From contig JBCAML010000006.1 in NCBI GenBank assembly GCA_038503075.1, positions 2,232,001-2,296,000 on the forward strand: a stretch of DNA of 64,000 bases, given 5' to 3'. The DNA comes from Gyromitra esculenta (taxonomy: Eukaryota; Ascomycota; Pezizomycetes; Pezizales; Discinaceae). Within the stretch, counting starts at the first letter, position 1. Each line of letters starts with the position of its first letter. The notes beneath the pieces were generated by a model. The model did not search any database. It saw only the letters and a program-made list of their open reading frames with translations, and was not told where the DNA came from. The position numbers and the translations under genes were made by a program. Below, one piece after another: positions 37,901 to 50,382 of this stretch.

Positions 37901-39569
37901 ATGCCCATCGGCCAAATATACCCATCCATCGCATGCACAACTTCATCCCCCAAAAATTTAAAAATGAAAGTAGAACTCCAAGAGGGCGACCAGGATGTAA
38001 AATCAAAGCATGGAAACACAAAAAAGGTTTCCATTTTATTTTCCGGTCTGATATGATCGATTAGCTGACCCTATTTCGCCAATAGAGATCAGTCGACGAC
38101 ATTCTAAATGCTCATTGGAGCCTTCAGCCACCCAGATTCCAAACCCAGATTCGTAGCCCTCGGGATTTACGAAACGCAGTCACTTCAGCTCTCACTTACA
38201 ATGGGAACGATGTACTAGGCACTACCAAGGGCCGGAAAACCCCCACGTTCCTTCCTTTCTCTGGAAATTTCATCTTGGATAAGACCTTCACTCTGGCGAA
38301 AGACACGAAACCTCTTCTCGAAAAAGTACAAGAATTGAACTCGTCCCAGAAAGCAGAGTGTGCAGCTATCGCTCAGCAGCTGATGCATCTCGTTGCGGGG
38401 GTGGATGGATTCAAGTACGTCAAGCAAGGCAGCGGCTCTCCGCTCCAGGGATCCAGAGCCGTGACGGGATGGTACTTCCACTACGTATGCGAGGCTTCTA
38501 AAGAACGATATCCAAGTTAGATCTACCCATAGATAATTTCCTACAGGGGACATCATGCTAACCCTTTTTTTTTTCTAGAGAGAAGAGATCGTTGTGACTG
38601 TAAAGGAAGTATTTACGTGTCAATGTCGGCACAGCGCATGTATATCTACTACACCCACAGAGAGCTACACGAAACTGTTATCCCCCGACCTGCCTCTTTG
38701 AAACTAGAAAAAATCGAGGAACAGGAGATTGAAGAAACTCCAGCGGGGGTCCCTGTGGATGCATATCCACGTCGACCTCTTCCTACACCACCGCGAAAGT
38801 CCTCAGCTAGAGCTGCCCTACAAGCTCCGGTATCTCCTCCCGAGAGCTCGCCGCCCATTGAGAGTCCATTCTCCATGAATGGCAGTGACATTATAGTGTG
38901 TCCGGACATTACTAGTTTGCCCAGAGTCCATCCAACACCCGTTGAAGTGAACGGTTCGGTGTACCGAAACTACACGAAACTGAGGGCGCTGCGTGACCTG
39001 GTCGACGCATGGCTTCCGGAAGACGGTCTGGAAGAAGAGCAGGAGGTGGATAAACACGCGAACCCTTTCCTGCAGCCGATATTCGGATTCATGGTCGAGT
39101 GGTTCAAATCTTCCATGGAGTATCCGAAGATGCAGCAGGAGATCTATAAAATCTTGGATCTTGAGAATAACACCGGTGTAGAAGACTTTCTCCGTGAAAA
39201 CAGGCCTGTATCAGTATGTGATGCTGGAGGAAAGAGATTAGCCCGATCAGATTCATTGAGGTATGTATCGCTTTCATCATTTAGCTTCTAATTGGGTCTG
39301 GCGCGTCTAATAGAGAAGACTCTATCAGGTTCAAGAGGCCATTGAGCACAGAGGAATCAGAAGCTTCTCCATCCCCGTCGGATATGACTGAGAGGTCGTG
39401 GCATCCTACTCGGCTCGCAGATTTCTTGGAACTCGGGTACGGCAGCTTGGGTACAATTACCGTCGAAACGCCAATAAGGAGCGCTGCCGAAAAGCGCAAG
39501 AGCGAGGATATGAGTGATATAGCATTCCATTTTGGGGTGAAGAAGAGGAAAACTAGAACAGAAATATAA
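37901..39569 (+). CDS. Uncharacterised protein with possible FAR1/zinc-type core
   Basis: Exons 37901-38026, 38086-38515, 38579-39260 and 39314-39569 give about 497 residues. All three introns (59, 63 and 53 nt) have GT/AG ends and are needed to keep the frame open. The start is the ATG in ACGACAATGCC. Around the second junction is RRDRCDCKGSIYVSM, followed by a histidine pair (YTHRELHE). That spacing is loosely like the Cys/His zinc-binding core of FAR1/WRKY-GCM1-type DNA-binding domains; this is an inference at low confidence. A Pro/Ser-rich middle, an acidic stretch (EDGLEEEQEVD) and a basic tail (GVKKRKTRTE) that could be a nuclear signal follow. A nuclear role is plausible; the function is unknown. 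Its 3' end faces the hxnX-like gene 278 bp away. Confidence 0.75.
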
Positions 39570-39847
39570 GTAGATTGGCTATGCTTGATCGATAGATTAA
39601 ATTGATTTATGGGGGTAGAGTTGAGGGGAGTGGGTTGAGGATTGTGATTGAAACAGGGAAGCTCCATGTGTTACGAATTTTCTTTAGAGTTTAACGATAT
39701 GTGTAACGATTAGTCAAAAATGAGAGTTGGATCAAACAAGATTTTTGAATTTAGTAAGGAGAACACGGTTGGTAAAGCCAGAGAGGGAGAAGAGGTAGTA
39801 TGGGTGTATGGAAGCAGAGGCGCCGAGTGAAATAAATCAAAAATAAA

Positions 39848-41509
39848 TTAGTTGAGTTTAATTAGTTCTATAAACGAGTGATAGGTTATGTTGACCAGCT
39901 GTAAGTTCGCCGTTATAAACAGTGCACATCTCGCATCGCCCTCCTCCGCACGACTGTAGAAATATATATTAAAGCATTGATCGTATGGCAAAATTCTGTC
40001 GTGGCCAATTCTTGTCCACCTGTGCCAATCCTGAGTTAGAATTAATCTGGTACCAAGAGAAGGGATACTGACATCCTTCATATGGTCATATCCCAACAAC
40101 CACGGCGCTAGTTCTGGATCTCTCCATGCAAGAGCTTCCCCTGGCGGTGTAGGATTCATCTGTAGGACTCGATCACGTTCTTGTTGTTCTGCACCGTCGT
40201 GGAGGTGGTATAAGTACTGCTGTACATTCCCTCGCTGCACAACTCTGACTGTCCGCTCCTTGCGGCAGTTTTCGTAGGCCTGGAGCGCAGTCTTAACCTC
40301 ATCCTTAGATTTGATCCTGCCGAGACACTCACCGAGCACTGCTGCGTCTTCCAGAGACATTCCAGCACCGGAGGCGAGGTATGGCAGAGTAGCGTGCACT
40401 GCGTCGCCGAGGAGGACGAAGGTTCCTGATGGATGGTACCATTTATCCATCCCTTCTCTGATGCACAGCTTCCACTTGTGGACTTGCTCGCAGAGCTTCA
40501 GCAGCTTCGGGATTCTACCAAGATCAGTCTACTGGAGTTCTATTGCAGGGAGAGGGATTAGCTACCTTGGATCCCAGTCTTTGTACAGTGCTCTCATCTC
40601 CTCGACGTTGCCCTCTACAGTGGTAGCCCCCCCTTCTGGAATGTCGTCCGGCACCAGCAGCACCATGTTGAATTGCTCTCCGCCCTTGAGCACATAGTTG
40701 ACTATTGCCCCGTCAGCAGTTTCTCTGCCCTCAATTGGTTCTCCGGAATCACCCACCAGCATGGCAGTCAGGGCCTAGCCAGTAGTTGACCTGTGGATCT
40801 GTCACAAACCCCCTCAGCTCTGGATCCTCCATCATATCCTTCGTCTTCAACAGTAGTCTATACGCCAGGTCCCCGGTCGCGGTCGGCGGATCCTTACGTC
40901 CAACCAAACACTCCCTCATCTTCGAAAAGATACCATCCGCGCCCACGACCAAATCGGCACTAAACTCCCTCCCATCGTGCAATACCACCGTGCTCTCCTC
41001 CTCCCCAAACCTTACATTCTCCACTTTGGCAGAGCAGAGCACCTCCGCCCCCAGCTCGACCGCCCGGTCAAGCAGACACTGGTGCAGACTCGCGCGATGG
41101 AAGTCCCAGAACGGAAACCCGTACTTGCGCGCCTGCTCCCGGAAGTCCATGGACGAGATCAGGTTCCCTTTCCACCCGATCATGTTTACGCATTTCGGCA
41201 GCGTTGCGTGTCGCAGCAGCGCGTCCTGCATTCCCCAGGCTATGAGCAGGCGGGATGCATTCGGGAGGATCTGGATCCCGGCCCCGATCTCGCCGATGGC
41301 CGAGGCGGCTTCGAGCACTGTTACCGTGTGCCCGGCGAGGGAGATTGCGATTGCTGCAGCGAGGCCACCGAGGCCGGCGCCCACTATTATTATCTGGGTG
41401 ATATATTATTGTGAGCCCTTTTTTTTCTTTCTTTTTTGGTGTGTGCTGGGGGGGGGGAGTAGGTGAGGAGGATTGTAGGTACCTTTAGTTTTATTGGGGA
41501 TTTACTCAT
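39848..41509 (-). CDS. hxnX: FAD monooxygenase, 6-hydroxynicotinate hydroxylase-like (HxnX)
   Basis: Exons in transcript order: 41509-41483, 41393-40757, 40701-40566 and 40514-39848 (about 488 aa). A further 42-nt intron at 40072-40031 (GTCAGT...CTAACTCAG, in frame) may be removed, giving about 474 aa. The 9-codon first exon joins to IIIVGAGLGGLAAAI, the GxGxxG FAD dinucleotide fold. DLVVGADGIFSK is the DG motif, and LLGDAVHATLPYLASGAGMS is the second FAD/GD motif of salicylate-hydroxylase-type class A flavoprotein monooxygenases. Such enzymes do decarboxylative hydroxylation, and A. nidulans HxnX converts 6-hydroxynicotinate to 2,5-dihydroxypyridine. The hxn assignment comes from the neighbours hxnM, hxnW, hxnN and hxnV; alone it would be read as salicylate hydroxylase-like. 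The extreme C-terminus is uncertain. Confidence 0.85.
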
Positions 41510-42396
41510 TTTTTTTTTTTGCTAGAGAATGATGGTAGATAAAATGGTAGAAGATATAAAGTTCTTACCCAGCTAGATGTAGATGGCCAAGGGGGGCAGC
41601 TCCTCCTGCGGCTCTGTTATTAGAAACTAAAAGCCACGCATTCCTTTTACTACCTATTCCGATATGCATATCTTGGGCATCGAATGAGGTCATTGAACGA
41701 ATCGGAACCCCTAACCCATTCTCATGTGCCTGGGCTGGCTGGCTGGCTGGAGATAACGCACGTCTTTGAGAGCGCATGGGGGCACGGTGTCCGTAAAAGG
41801 CATGGCTAAGCATCTGCGTGACGGAAAAGAGAGCGGCGATGAATCGCGGGGGCTGCAGGAGTGAAGAATAGGAAATGATTATTATTGTGCATATGGTATG
41901 GCCAGCTGCGGGTAGCGACGGTTCGCAAGAGGAGACACACGGTCAGTCATGAGAACTGTCACGATAGGTATCTATGTATTGAGAGGACCAAATTGAAAGG
42001 GAGAAGAGGTGAGACTCAATTGCTGAGATTTACATAAATCGGCATCGTGAGGGTTTTTTTGCGTCTCGTGGAATAGGTATGGATATAGATGAGATATCAG
42101 GGTTAGGGCTCGTATCATCGCTCATTGATTACTGGGATTCTCTCAATCCTTTCCCCTATAGATGAGTATTCTTGAGGGGATCTCGGGAAATATTTCAAGG
42201 CCCAAGTCCTGTCCAAAAGGGTGGATTGATCGAAATTAAAGAATACATGTCAGGGTTAGGGTATGTATTAGTATGCTGGTTACTTCGGGAGTGGAGCTCT
42301 AGAACGAGGCGGGCTTTTATAATAAATATTAATTGCCAAATAAACAAAGTAGCCCGTAGGTATCCTATTTACAAACCGCAGTCCACATCCCCAAAA
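41510..42396. promoter_or_regulatory. hxnX upstream region / hxnM downstream region
   Basis: About 890 bp upstream of hxnX and past the 3' end of hxnM. It holds several HGATAR sites that could bind the nitrogen regulator AreA (near 41530, 41750 and 41957) and two telomere-like AGGGTTAGGG motifs (42099 and 42252). A poly-T tract precedes the hxnX start. No gene is seen. Confidence 0.45.
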
Positions 42397-43596
42397 TCAA
42401 GGTCTAATTTCAAGATCATCGGTCTTCTTTGGGGGAGGTGTGATATCCTCCCTCTTTAATTTCAATATTTCTCCAGCCGGGCTGGGTAGCAGAGCGCCCT
42501 TGGGGTAGGGATTCTTGCTCTTGAAGTCATCACAAATCTGCTCCATGGTGACCCATTCCACCCCCTCATGCTTGTTGATGTGTTCGATCAACCTTTCGTG
42601 CATAAGCAAGACGTGGGGACGACCGGAAACATCAGGGTGTATAGTGAGTGGGAAGATAAAATCGTCGTACTCCCGGTAGAAGTAGTCAAAATGATCTCTC
42701 CAGATGTCTTCGATGTCACGAGGGTTTACCCATCCGTGGGAATTTGCATTACTCTTGATAAACATCTATTTGTCGTTTTATTAGTCCCTGGTTCCTCTCC
42801 CTTCTTGATTACCTTAGAAAGACACTCACCATAGGTGGTAAATCATCAATATACCAGCTCCCCGGAATCTCCACCAGCCCCGTTTCCTCACCCTTCACCA
42901 AAGGCTTCATCCACTCCTCTGCCTTCTTCGAATAATCTATCTTCGTCCAGCTATCACCCTTACGGAGATAATATGCCTGGCAGTCGTGATGCGACATGGA
43001 ATGATCGTACTCAATCCCATACTTCAGCAACAGCTCTGTTCCTTCCTCCGAGCACTCCCACCACGGGACCACATTCCCTCGCGGCGGTTTCCCGCAGAAT
43101 TCAGTGACAAGGCGGTACGACTTGTCCAGAACGTCACGCTGCTGCTCCCACGTCATATCGACCGGGTTCTCGTGCGAGTATCCGTGCAGCCCGCTAAAAA
43201 CCGCCCGTCAACAGGTGTTTCTGGTGTTTATTCACAAGACCCCTAGTAGCAAACATAGTAGAGAGAGGGGAAAAATGAATAAACAAGCAAACAAACATTT
43301 CGTGACCAGCGTCTCGAACCATTGCACACTCCTCCGGGAAGGTCTCGAGCGAGTGGCCAGGGATGAACCACGTCGCTTTCATGTTGTACTTTTCAAATAA
43401 TTTCAGGAGACGCCTTACGCCGATGGTACCCGCCCACATCCCGCGCGATATGTCGTTGGTGGAGTCTTCGCCGCCGTAGGAGCCGAGCCAACCAGCGACG
43501 GCATCGATGTCGACCCCGTAAGTGCAGAGAACGCCTGTTGAAGATTAGCAATCGTATATTATCTAGGCGATAGAAGAGCGCACGTTTTTTGCCCAT
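42397..43596 (-). CDS. hxnM: Polysaccharide-deacetylase-fold hydrolase, cyclic imidase-like (HxnM)
   Basis: Exons in transcript order: 43596-43584, 43534-43297, 43193-42830 and 42765-42397, giving 327 aa. The first exon is only 13 nt (MGKK plus one base). Introns are 49, 103 and 64 nt. The protein begins [20 protein letters not shown], characteristic of the HpPgdA-like branch of the NodB/CE4 fold. The metal ligands are the Asp in YGVDID and the His pair in LHGYSHE. It has no signal peptide, so it is intracellular and not a cell-wall chitin deacetylase. In A. nidulans HxnM of this fold opens the cyclic imide intermediate of nicotinate breakdown. Position between hxnX and hxnW, sharing a divergent promoter with hxnW, supports that role. 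Confidence 0.87.
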
Positions 43597-44096
43597 CGTG
43601 AGAATCGAACCGTAGATGTGTTTTATTTGGGTTTGGAGAGAACAAATAGTTGGAAAAGCGGGATTTGGACCCTTATAATAGCAGTACGATGAATGGTGGG
43701 GGGCTGCTAGTTATCGCCTATCGATAAGCCCCACAGCCGCACACGGACCTTCCCTGCCAATAAGGTAGATATTTCCATATAGAGAAGAGCAGGGCGGGGT
43801 CGCGGTGTCCCGGATTGGCAGATGGACTGGAATTGGCATAGATGACATAAAAGCAATTACCTCCAGTCTAGCCCACTTCAAGAGGAAGCTGCCTTACAGA
43901 ATGTATTCAGCTGCGTGGGAAGAGGGGTGAGAAATTGCTGGCTTCCAAGTTTTGTCGTAAATTCAACACCACAGCTTTTTCCCTTCTTGACGCATATAGG
44001 ATATTCAGAGAGTGAATTGAGTGTGTGCTATTGACTGGATCATTTCTGCAATTGATAGTCAATTCTCTCCGTAATTACTGTATAGACACGTTAGCA
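43597..44096. promoter_or_regulatory. Divergent hxnM/hxnW promoter with clustered GATA sites
   Basis: The 500 bp between two head-to-head genes. Within 43711-43727 three HGATAR sites overlap or nearly touch (TTATCG, CTATCG and CGATAA). This is the binding pattern of AreA-type GATA factors, which mediate nitrogen metabolite repression of hxn genes in A. nidulans. The binding itself is inference. Confidence 0.5.
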
Positions 44097-45004
44097 ATGA
44101 GCTCTAACAGGGTATGTTTTAAATTTCTCCCAATTCGTACCCGGAATAACCAAATTTCTAAACACCGATTCCCCAGTTCTCCCTCACTGGCCGCACAGCT
44201 CTCGTCACCGGCGGTGCTCGTGGCTGTGGTCTCGCCTTCGCTGAAGGGCTCGCTGAAGCTGGCGCTGACGTCGCCATCTTCGACATCATCTCGCCAACAC
44301 CAAGCTTCTTCGAGATCGCGACCAAATATAACGTACGAACCGCACACTACAGCGTTGATGTCTCCTCCGAAGAGTCTCTAAAAGCCGGGTTCGAGTCATT
44401 CGCTAAAGACTTTGACGGGAAGCTGGATATCTGTGTCCCGACCGCTGGGATCAACCGTAACATAGAATTCCTAGAAACGAGCTTCGAGGAGCATCAGAAG
44501 CTGCTTGGGGTGAATGTAGTCGGCGTGTATCATACCGCACAGCTGGCCGCTAAGCAGATGATTAAGAATGGGACGACGTGTGGTTCCATTGTTCTTGTGG
44601 CTAGTATTGCGAGCTATATGGCGATCCGTTCACAGAATTCGAGTGCGTATTGTGGAACTAAGGGCGCGGTAAGGGCTATGGTGCCCCCTATTGCTGCGGA
44701 GATGGTTAAATATGTTGGTTCTCCCTTTCAAGTATTTAGACACCGACTTCTTTTGCTAGAGATGGCTCATTAGTCTGTTTAAATCCAGGGCATCCGTGTC
44801 AACTCTCTCTCTCCTGGTTATGTCAGGACGGATATGACTGCTCCGTTTCCGCATCTTCTCGAGAGTTGGAAAGATGAGATCATGAATGGACGTGTTGCGG
44901 AACCTGAGGATATCCGTGGTGCATGTGTATTCTTGGCCAGCGATGCGAGCAAGTATATGACCGGCCAGGATCTGTGTATCGATGGCGGTGTTACAAAGTG
45001 GTAG
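44097..45004 (+). CDS. hxnW: Short-chain dehydrogenase/reductase (HxnW-like)
   Basis: Exons 44097-44111, 44177-44713 and 44789-45004 give 255 aa, a normal classical SDR length. The first exon is five codons (MSSNR) and its donor GTATGT follows directly. Introns are 65 and 75 nt. The cofactor motif is TGGARGCG. The usual NAG becomes TAGIN. The catalytic Tyr and Lys are in SSAYCGTKGA, and the C-terminus MTGQDLCIDGG is typical of the sorbose/mannitol reductase-like group. It is a cytosolic NAD(P)-dependent oxidoreductase. In the hxn pathway HxnW acts in reduction of the hydroxylated pyridine ring. Substrate cannot be read from sequence; the hxn call rests on context and on the divergent pairing with hxnM. 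Confidence 0.87.
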
Positions 45005-45538
45005 AGCGTGGAGTTATATTGTTGCTGTAGGGGATAATAGTAGCGATTGAGTAAATAAATGTGAATATTTGATTGTATGTATTTGATGGATTCTATGGGT
45101 AGGCCTGGAACAGTATCTTCAGTTTTATGGCCGAGATTTATTTTTCCCTTATCTACTGAACGCTACATCCCTCTCCTAGATGTCGTGGGATGAGCCAAGA
45201 GGAACACGCATTCCAAAGGAACGTATTGGTCCAGGGCATAGCCCTCCTATCGATAGTCTAAACCTTCCTACTTCTATATTTAGGTGTTGGGAGTACACGG
45301 CTTGCCTTTGTTTCATTGGATATCGAGCACGATATCAACACGGGCATGCAGGTTGCATCTGGGGCGTAGCTATTCTGCTGGTTGGGGCTTCATTGTACAA
45401 AATCCAATCAGGAATCCCGAGGAAATATTAACATATGCGGTGCGACTGTATTATTAAAGTTCGGAACCTGATTTTTGAACAACTTTTTCAATAACACAGA
45501 CATCAAACCTTCCTCGAGTCAATACAAGTCACGGTCCA
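45005..45538. other. Convergent spacer between hxnW and hxnN
   Basis: 534 bp between the 3' ends of two convergent genes. One open stretch (45180-45431) has no splice support or recognisable protein. Otherwise nothing is seen except presumed terminator sequence. Confidence 0.6.
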
Positions 45539-47560
45539 TCACTCGCCTCTCAGTACTGCCTCCACTACCTCCATCCCAGCAAGAACTTTCTCCTCTTCTA
45601 ATCTCCTACAAACAACTTGTAGCCCAACTGGATGTCCGTGCATTAGTTCGGGATCATCTAGTAACGTAAGGTTAGCTCCGACTTTCAATTGGCAAGCTGT
45701 AAAACCTACACAAATCCCAATTCCACTTATCCAGTTCGCTTCTCGCTTCATAGTCTTCCTTACTATCTAGATTCTTATCAACAAACCCGACATTGGGTAT
45801 CACACCCGCAGAGTAATCGACCACATTCCAGATCTTCGTATACCCAACCCACCTTGACCCTTTGTGAGGGACTGCAACGTGCGGCATAGCAGGTGTTATG
45901 AGTAGATCTACCACTTTTCCTGACTTTGTGAGTTGTGAGGATGCGTTCCATTTCTCAAGATATTTTTTTTGTGACCTCCATTTGAGCTTGTTTAGTTGCC
46001 AGTACTCATAGACGGAAATAGGTGGGCCGCGGTTGACTAGCCGTTCAACGTGCGGAATGAATGGTTCGCCGCTAGAAATAACAGCGCGCCTGACATCTTC
46101 GCCCCCGTCGGCGGAGTAATAAGCATCCTATAGTTTTCTGTGAGCAATAGTTTTGGGTGGTTTGGAAGGAGATATACCATAACAGCAATAGCTTCTGCAT
46201 GCCCGTCGGATATCCACTCAACAACCTCATGACCCGCCGCCTCTAGCTTCTTGGCTGTTTCGTCAAGGACACGCCTGATGGGTGGGTGAACTTTAATAAC
46301 ACCATCATCTCTCATGATGCCGATAACTAACTTCTTGTTTATAGTGTCGTTGTAGATGTCGTCTCGCCAGGGTATTGGCGTAGTCTTAGGGTCGAGTTTC
46401 CAGGGTTCCGCGGAAATAACAGCTTTAGTTATCGTTGTTAGGGAGGCAATACATCTCGCCATTGGGCCAACGACGGATGGGACGTGCTCCTGCCCTTCCG
46501 TACTGACGAGGACGTCTTGGTAAGGTAATCTTGTGCTCTATTTGGAATAGATTAAAATTTCTTCCACAGCTAGCTTAGGTGAATTGGAGGAGTATACACT
46601 TGGTTTCAATCCATAGACTCCAGTGAGTGCACTAGGCATGCGAATGCTTCCACCTATATCTGTTCCCCAACCTACCAGTGATCCCTTCATAACTAATCCC
46701 ACAGCTTCCCCTCCTGTCGAGCCCCCTGGCGTGAATGTTCGATCACGAGGATTGTCAGTTCTGCCAAAGATATTGTTTTCCGTTTCACACCACATTATGC
46801 TCTGCGGTAGATTGGTTTTTGCGATCATGATTGCGCCGAGATTTTCGAGTATTTGTACTAATGCCGAGGGAACAAGTTGGGATGCATTATTAATGTTGGA
46901 GACATAGCCGATGGTTGTGTCGACGCCAGAGACATTGAACTGATCTTTAAGAGAAATAGGGATGCCGTGAAGAGGTCCTCTTTGGGATGGAGGAATGGAA
47001 TCGAGATCTGCAGCTCTAGCTAGAGCTTTGGTGAAGAGAGGTTCAGTAATAGTATTGGTCTGGAAATACGGTCAGTTTATTTCCTTGAGTTACCGAGGGA
47101 TAATTTGGATGAAAAACGTACAAGTTGGTGGGTTATCGTAGCTCTTGCGGATACGAGTGATAATATCAGTTTCAGTTCGAAAAAATCTCCCAGTGTCGCA
47201 CGACCGCTCCAGTGTATCATCTCTAGGAGATCTTGCTGTACCAAGATCGATTCTATGTAGTTACACATACCGTTTAATGTAGGCCCTCGTCACCTCTTCA
47301 CACGTCCACTCCCCACTTTTGGTCTTCTTCAACACATTAGAGACATCTGGTTCCCTTGTAATATCTCTTTCCAGCTCTGTGAGTAAATCTTTGTTACTGT
47401 CCCTGTCAAAGAAATCAAGGATGTTCTTCTGATTAATCGGCGGAAGGCGCTCGTGGGATATGAGGAATGGCTCGAGCTCTTTCCTCTGCTCTGCGAGTTT
47501 GGACGCGATAAGATCGCGCCAGTCAGGCCGCTGCTGCTGATCAGAAATTGAGGTAGACAT
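45539..47560 (-). CDS. hxnN: Amidase-signature hydrolase (HxnN-like)
   Basis: Six exons in transcript order: 47560-47271, 47143-47122, 47059-46598, 46537-46178, 46127-45710 and 45657-45539, giving 556 aa, full length for fungal acetamidase/fatty-acid-amide-hydrolase-like enzymes. The Ser-cisSer-Lys triad is intact: Lys in GIPISLKDQFN, cis-Ser in TPGGSTGGEA and nucleophile Ser in GTDIGGSIRMP. Exon 2 is a 22-nt microexon needed to restore the conserved RATITHQL stretch; the intron before it is 127 nt, the longest in the window. I chose the start MSTSISDQQQ over an in-frame ATG 19 codons upstream because it fits the family N-terminus. In A. nidulans HxnN deamidates the ring-opened product, releasing nitrogen. 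It shares a divergent promoter with hxnV. Confidence 0.88.
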
Positions 47561-48309
47561 TTGATGAAAGAGATGGAATTGAGTAAGTTGAGGCACAATG
47601 TAAAATTTAGAATTCACCCTTAGGATGGATTTACGGGGTCCTCACGAGACGGTGAAGTTCGGGGAGAAACGGTTCTCTTGGACCCCACCAGTCCCTGATA
47701 ACCATCACCCCTGCTATTCGTTTAAACCATGTAGGGCTAAAGATACATTGCAACGGTTTCCAGTTATGTATCAAGAACATTTGATATGTATTCTAGGTAG
47801 CAGGACCAGAACCGCGAATAGCAGGGTTAGGGGAGTGGTGGGGGGCACGGAAGTGGGGGGCTTTCCCAAGGGTTTGGGAAAGCCTATTCTAACCTCAAAC
47901 AGGACTAGCTCTCTCCACTTCCTGGGGCCAGGGAGACAACAACACTGCACTGGGCTCCCAAACTTCACCACTGCCATAGACTCTTTTCTAGACAGTGGAA
48001 AGATGCAGCAGGTAGAGAAAAGTATTTAGAGTGCAGACATTGACTGGGCAGTGAGAGCAAGCCAACTAATCCGTAATTAAGTCTCCCGTGGTTGAAGATC
48101 ATCGTTAATTGTGCATCGTCTGACAACATCTCACTCTTTCTCACCTTCTCCACCGCAATCGAGTTCGTGCGTACCTTATTTCAACACCTTAAAGGGCCTT
48201 TGAGAGCTTGATTATCAATTTTAGCACGAGCTATAGTTTTACATAAAAGACATACCCACTACATTAGTACGAACAGAATTCCCCCCCTATCAAACGATCA
48301 GCATCCAAA
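47561..48309. promoter_or_regulatory. Divergent hxnN/hxnV promoter with perfect hairpin
   Basis: 750 bp between two head-to-head cluster genes. It contains a perfect 10-bp inverted repeat with a 6-nt loop (GGCTTTCCCA at 47859-47868, TGGGAAAGCC at 47875-47884) and, just upstream of it, a telomere-like AGGGTTAGGG at 47823. The symmetry and position make it a candidate operator for a pathway regulator; this is unproven. Confidence 0.45.
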
Positions 48310-50382
<2,073 letters not shown>

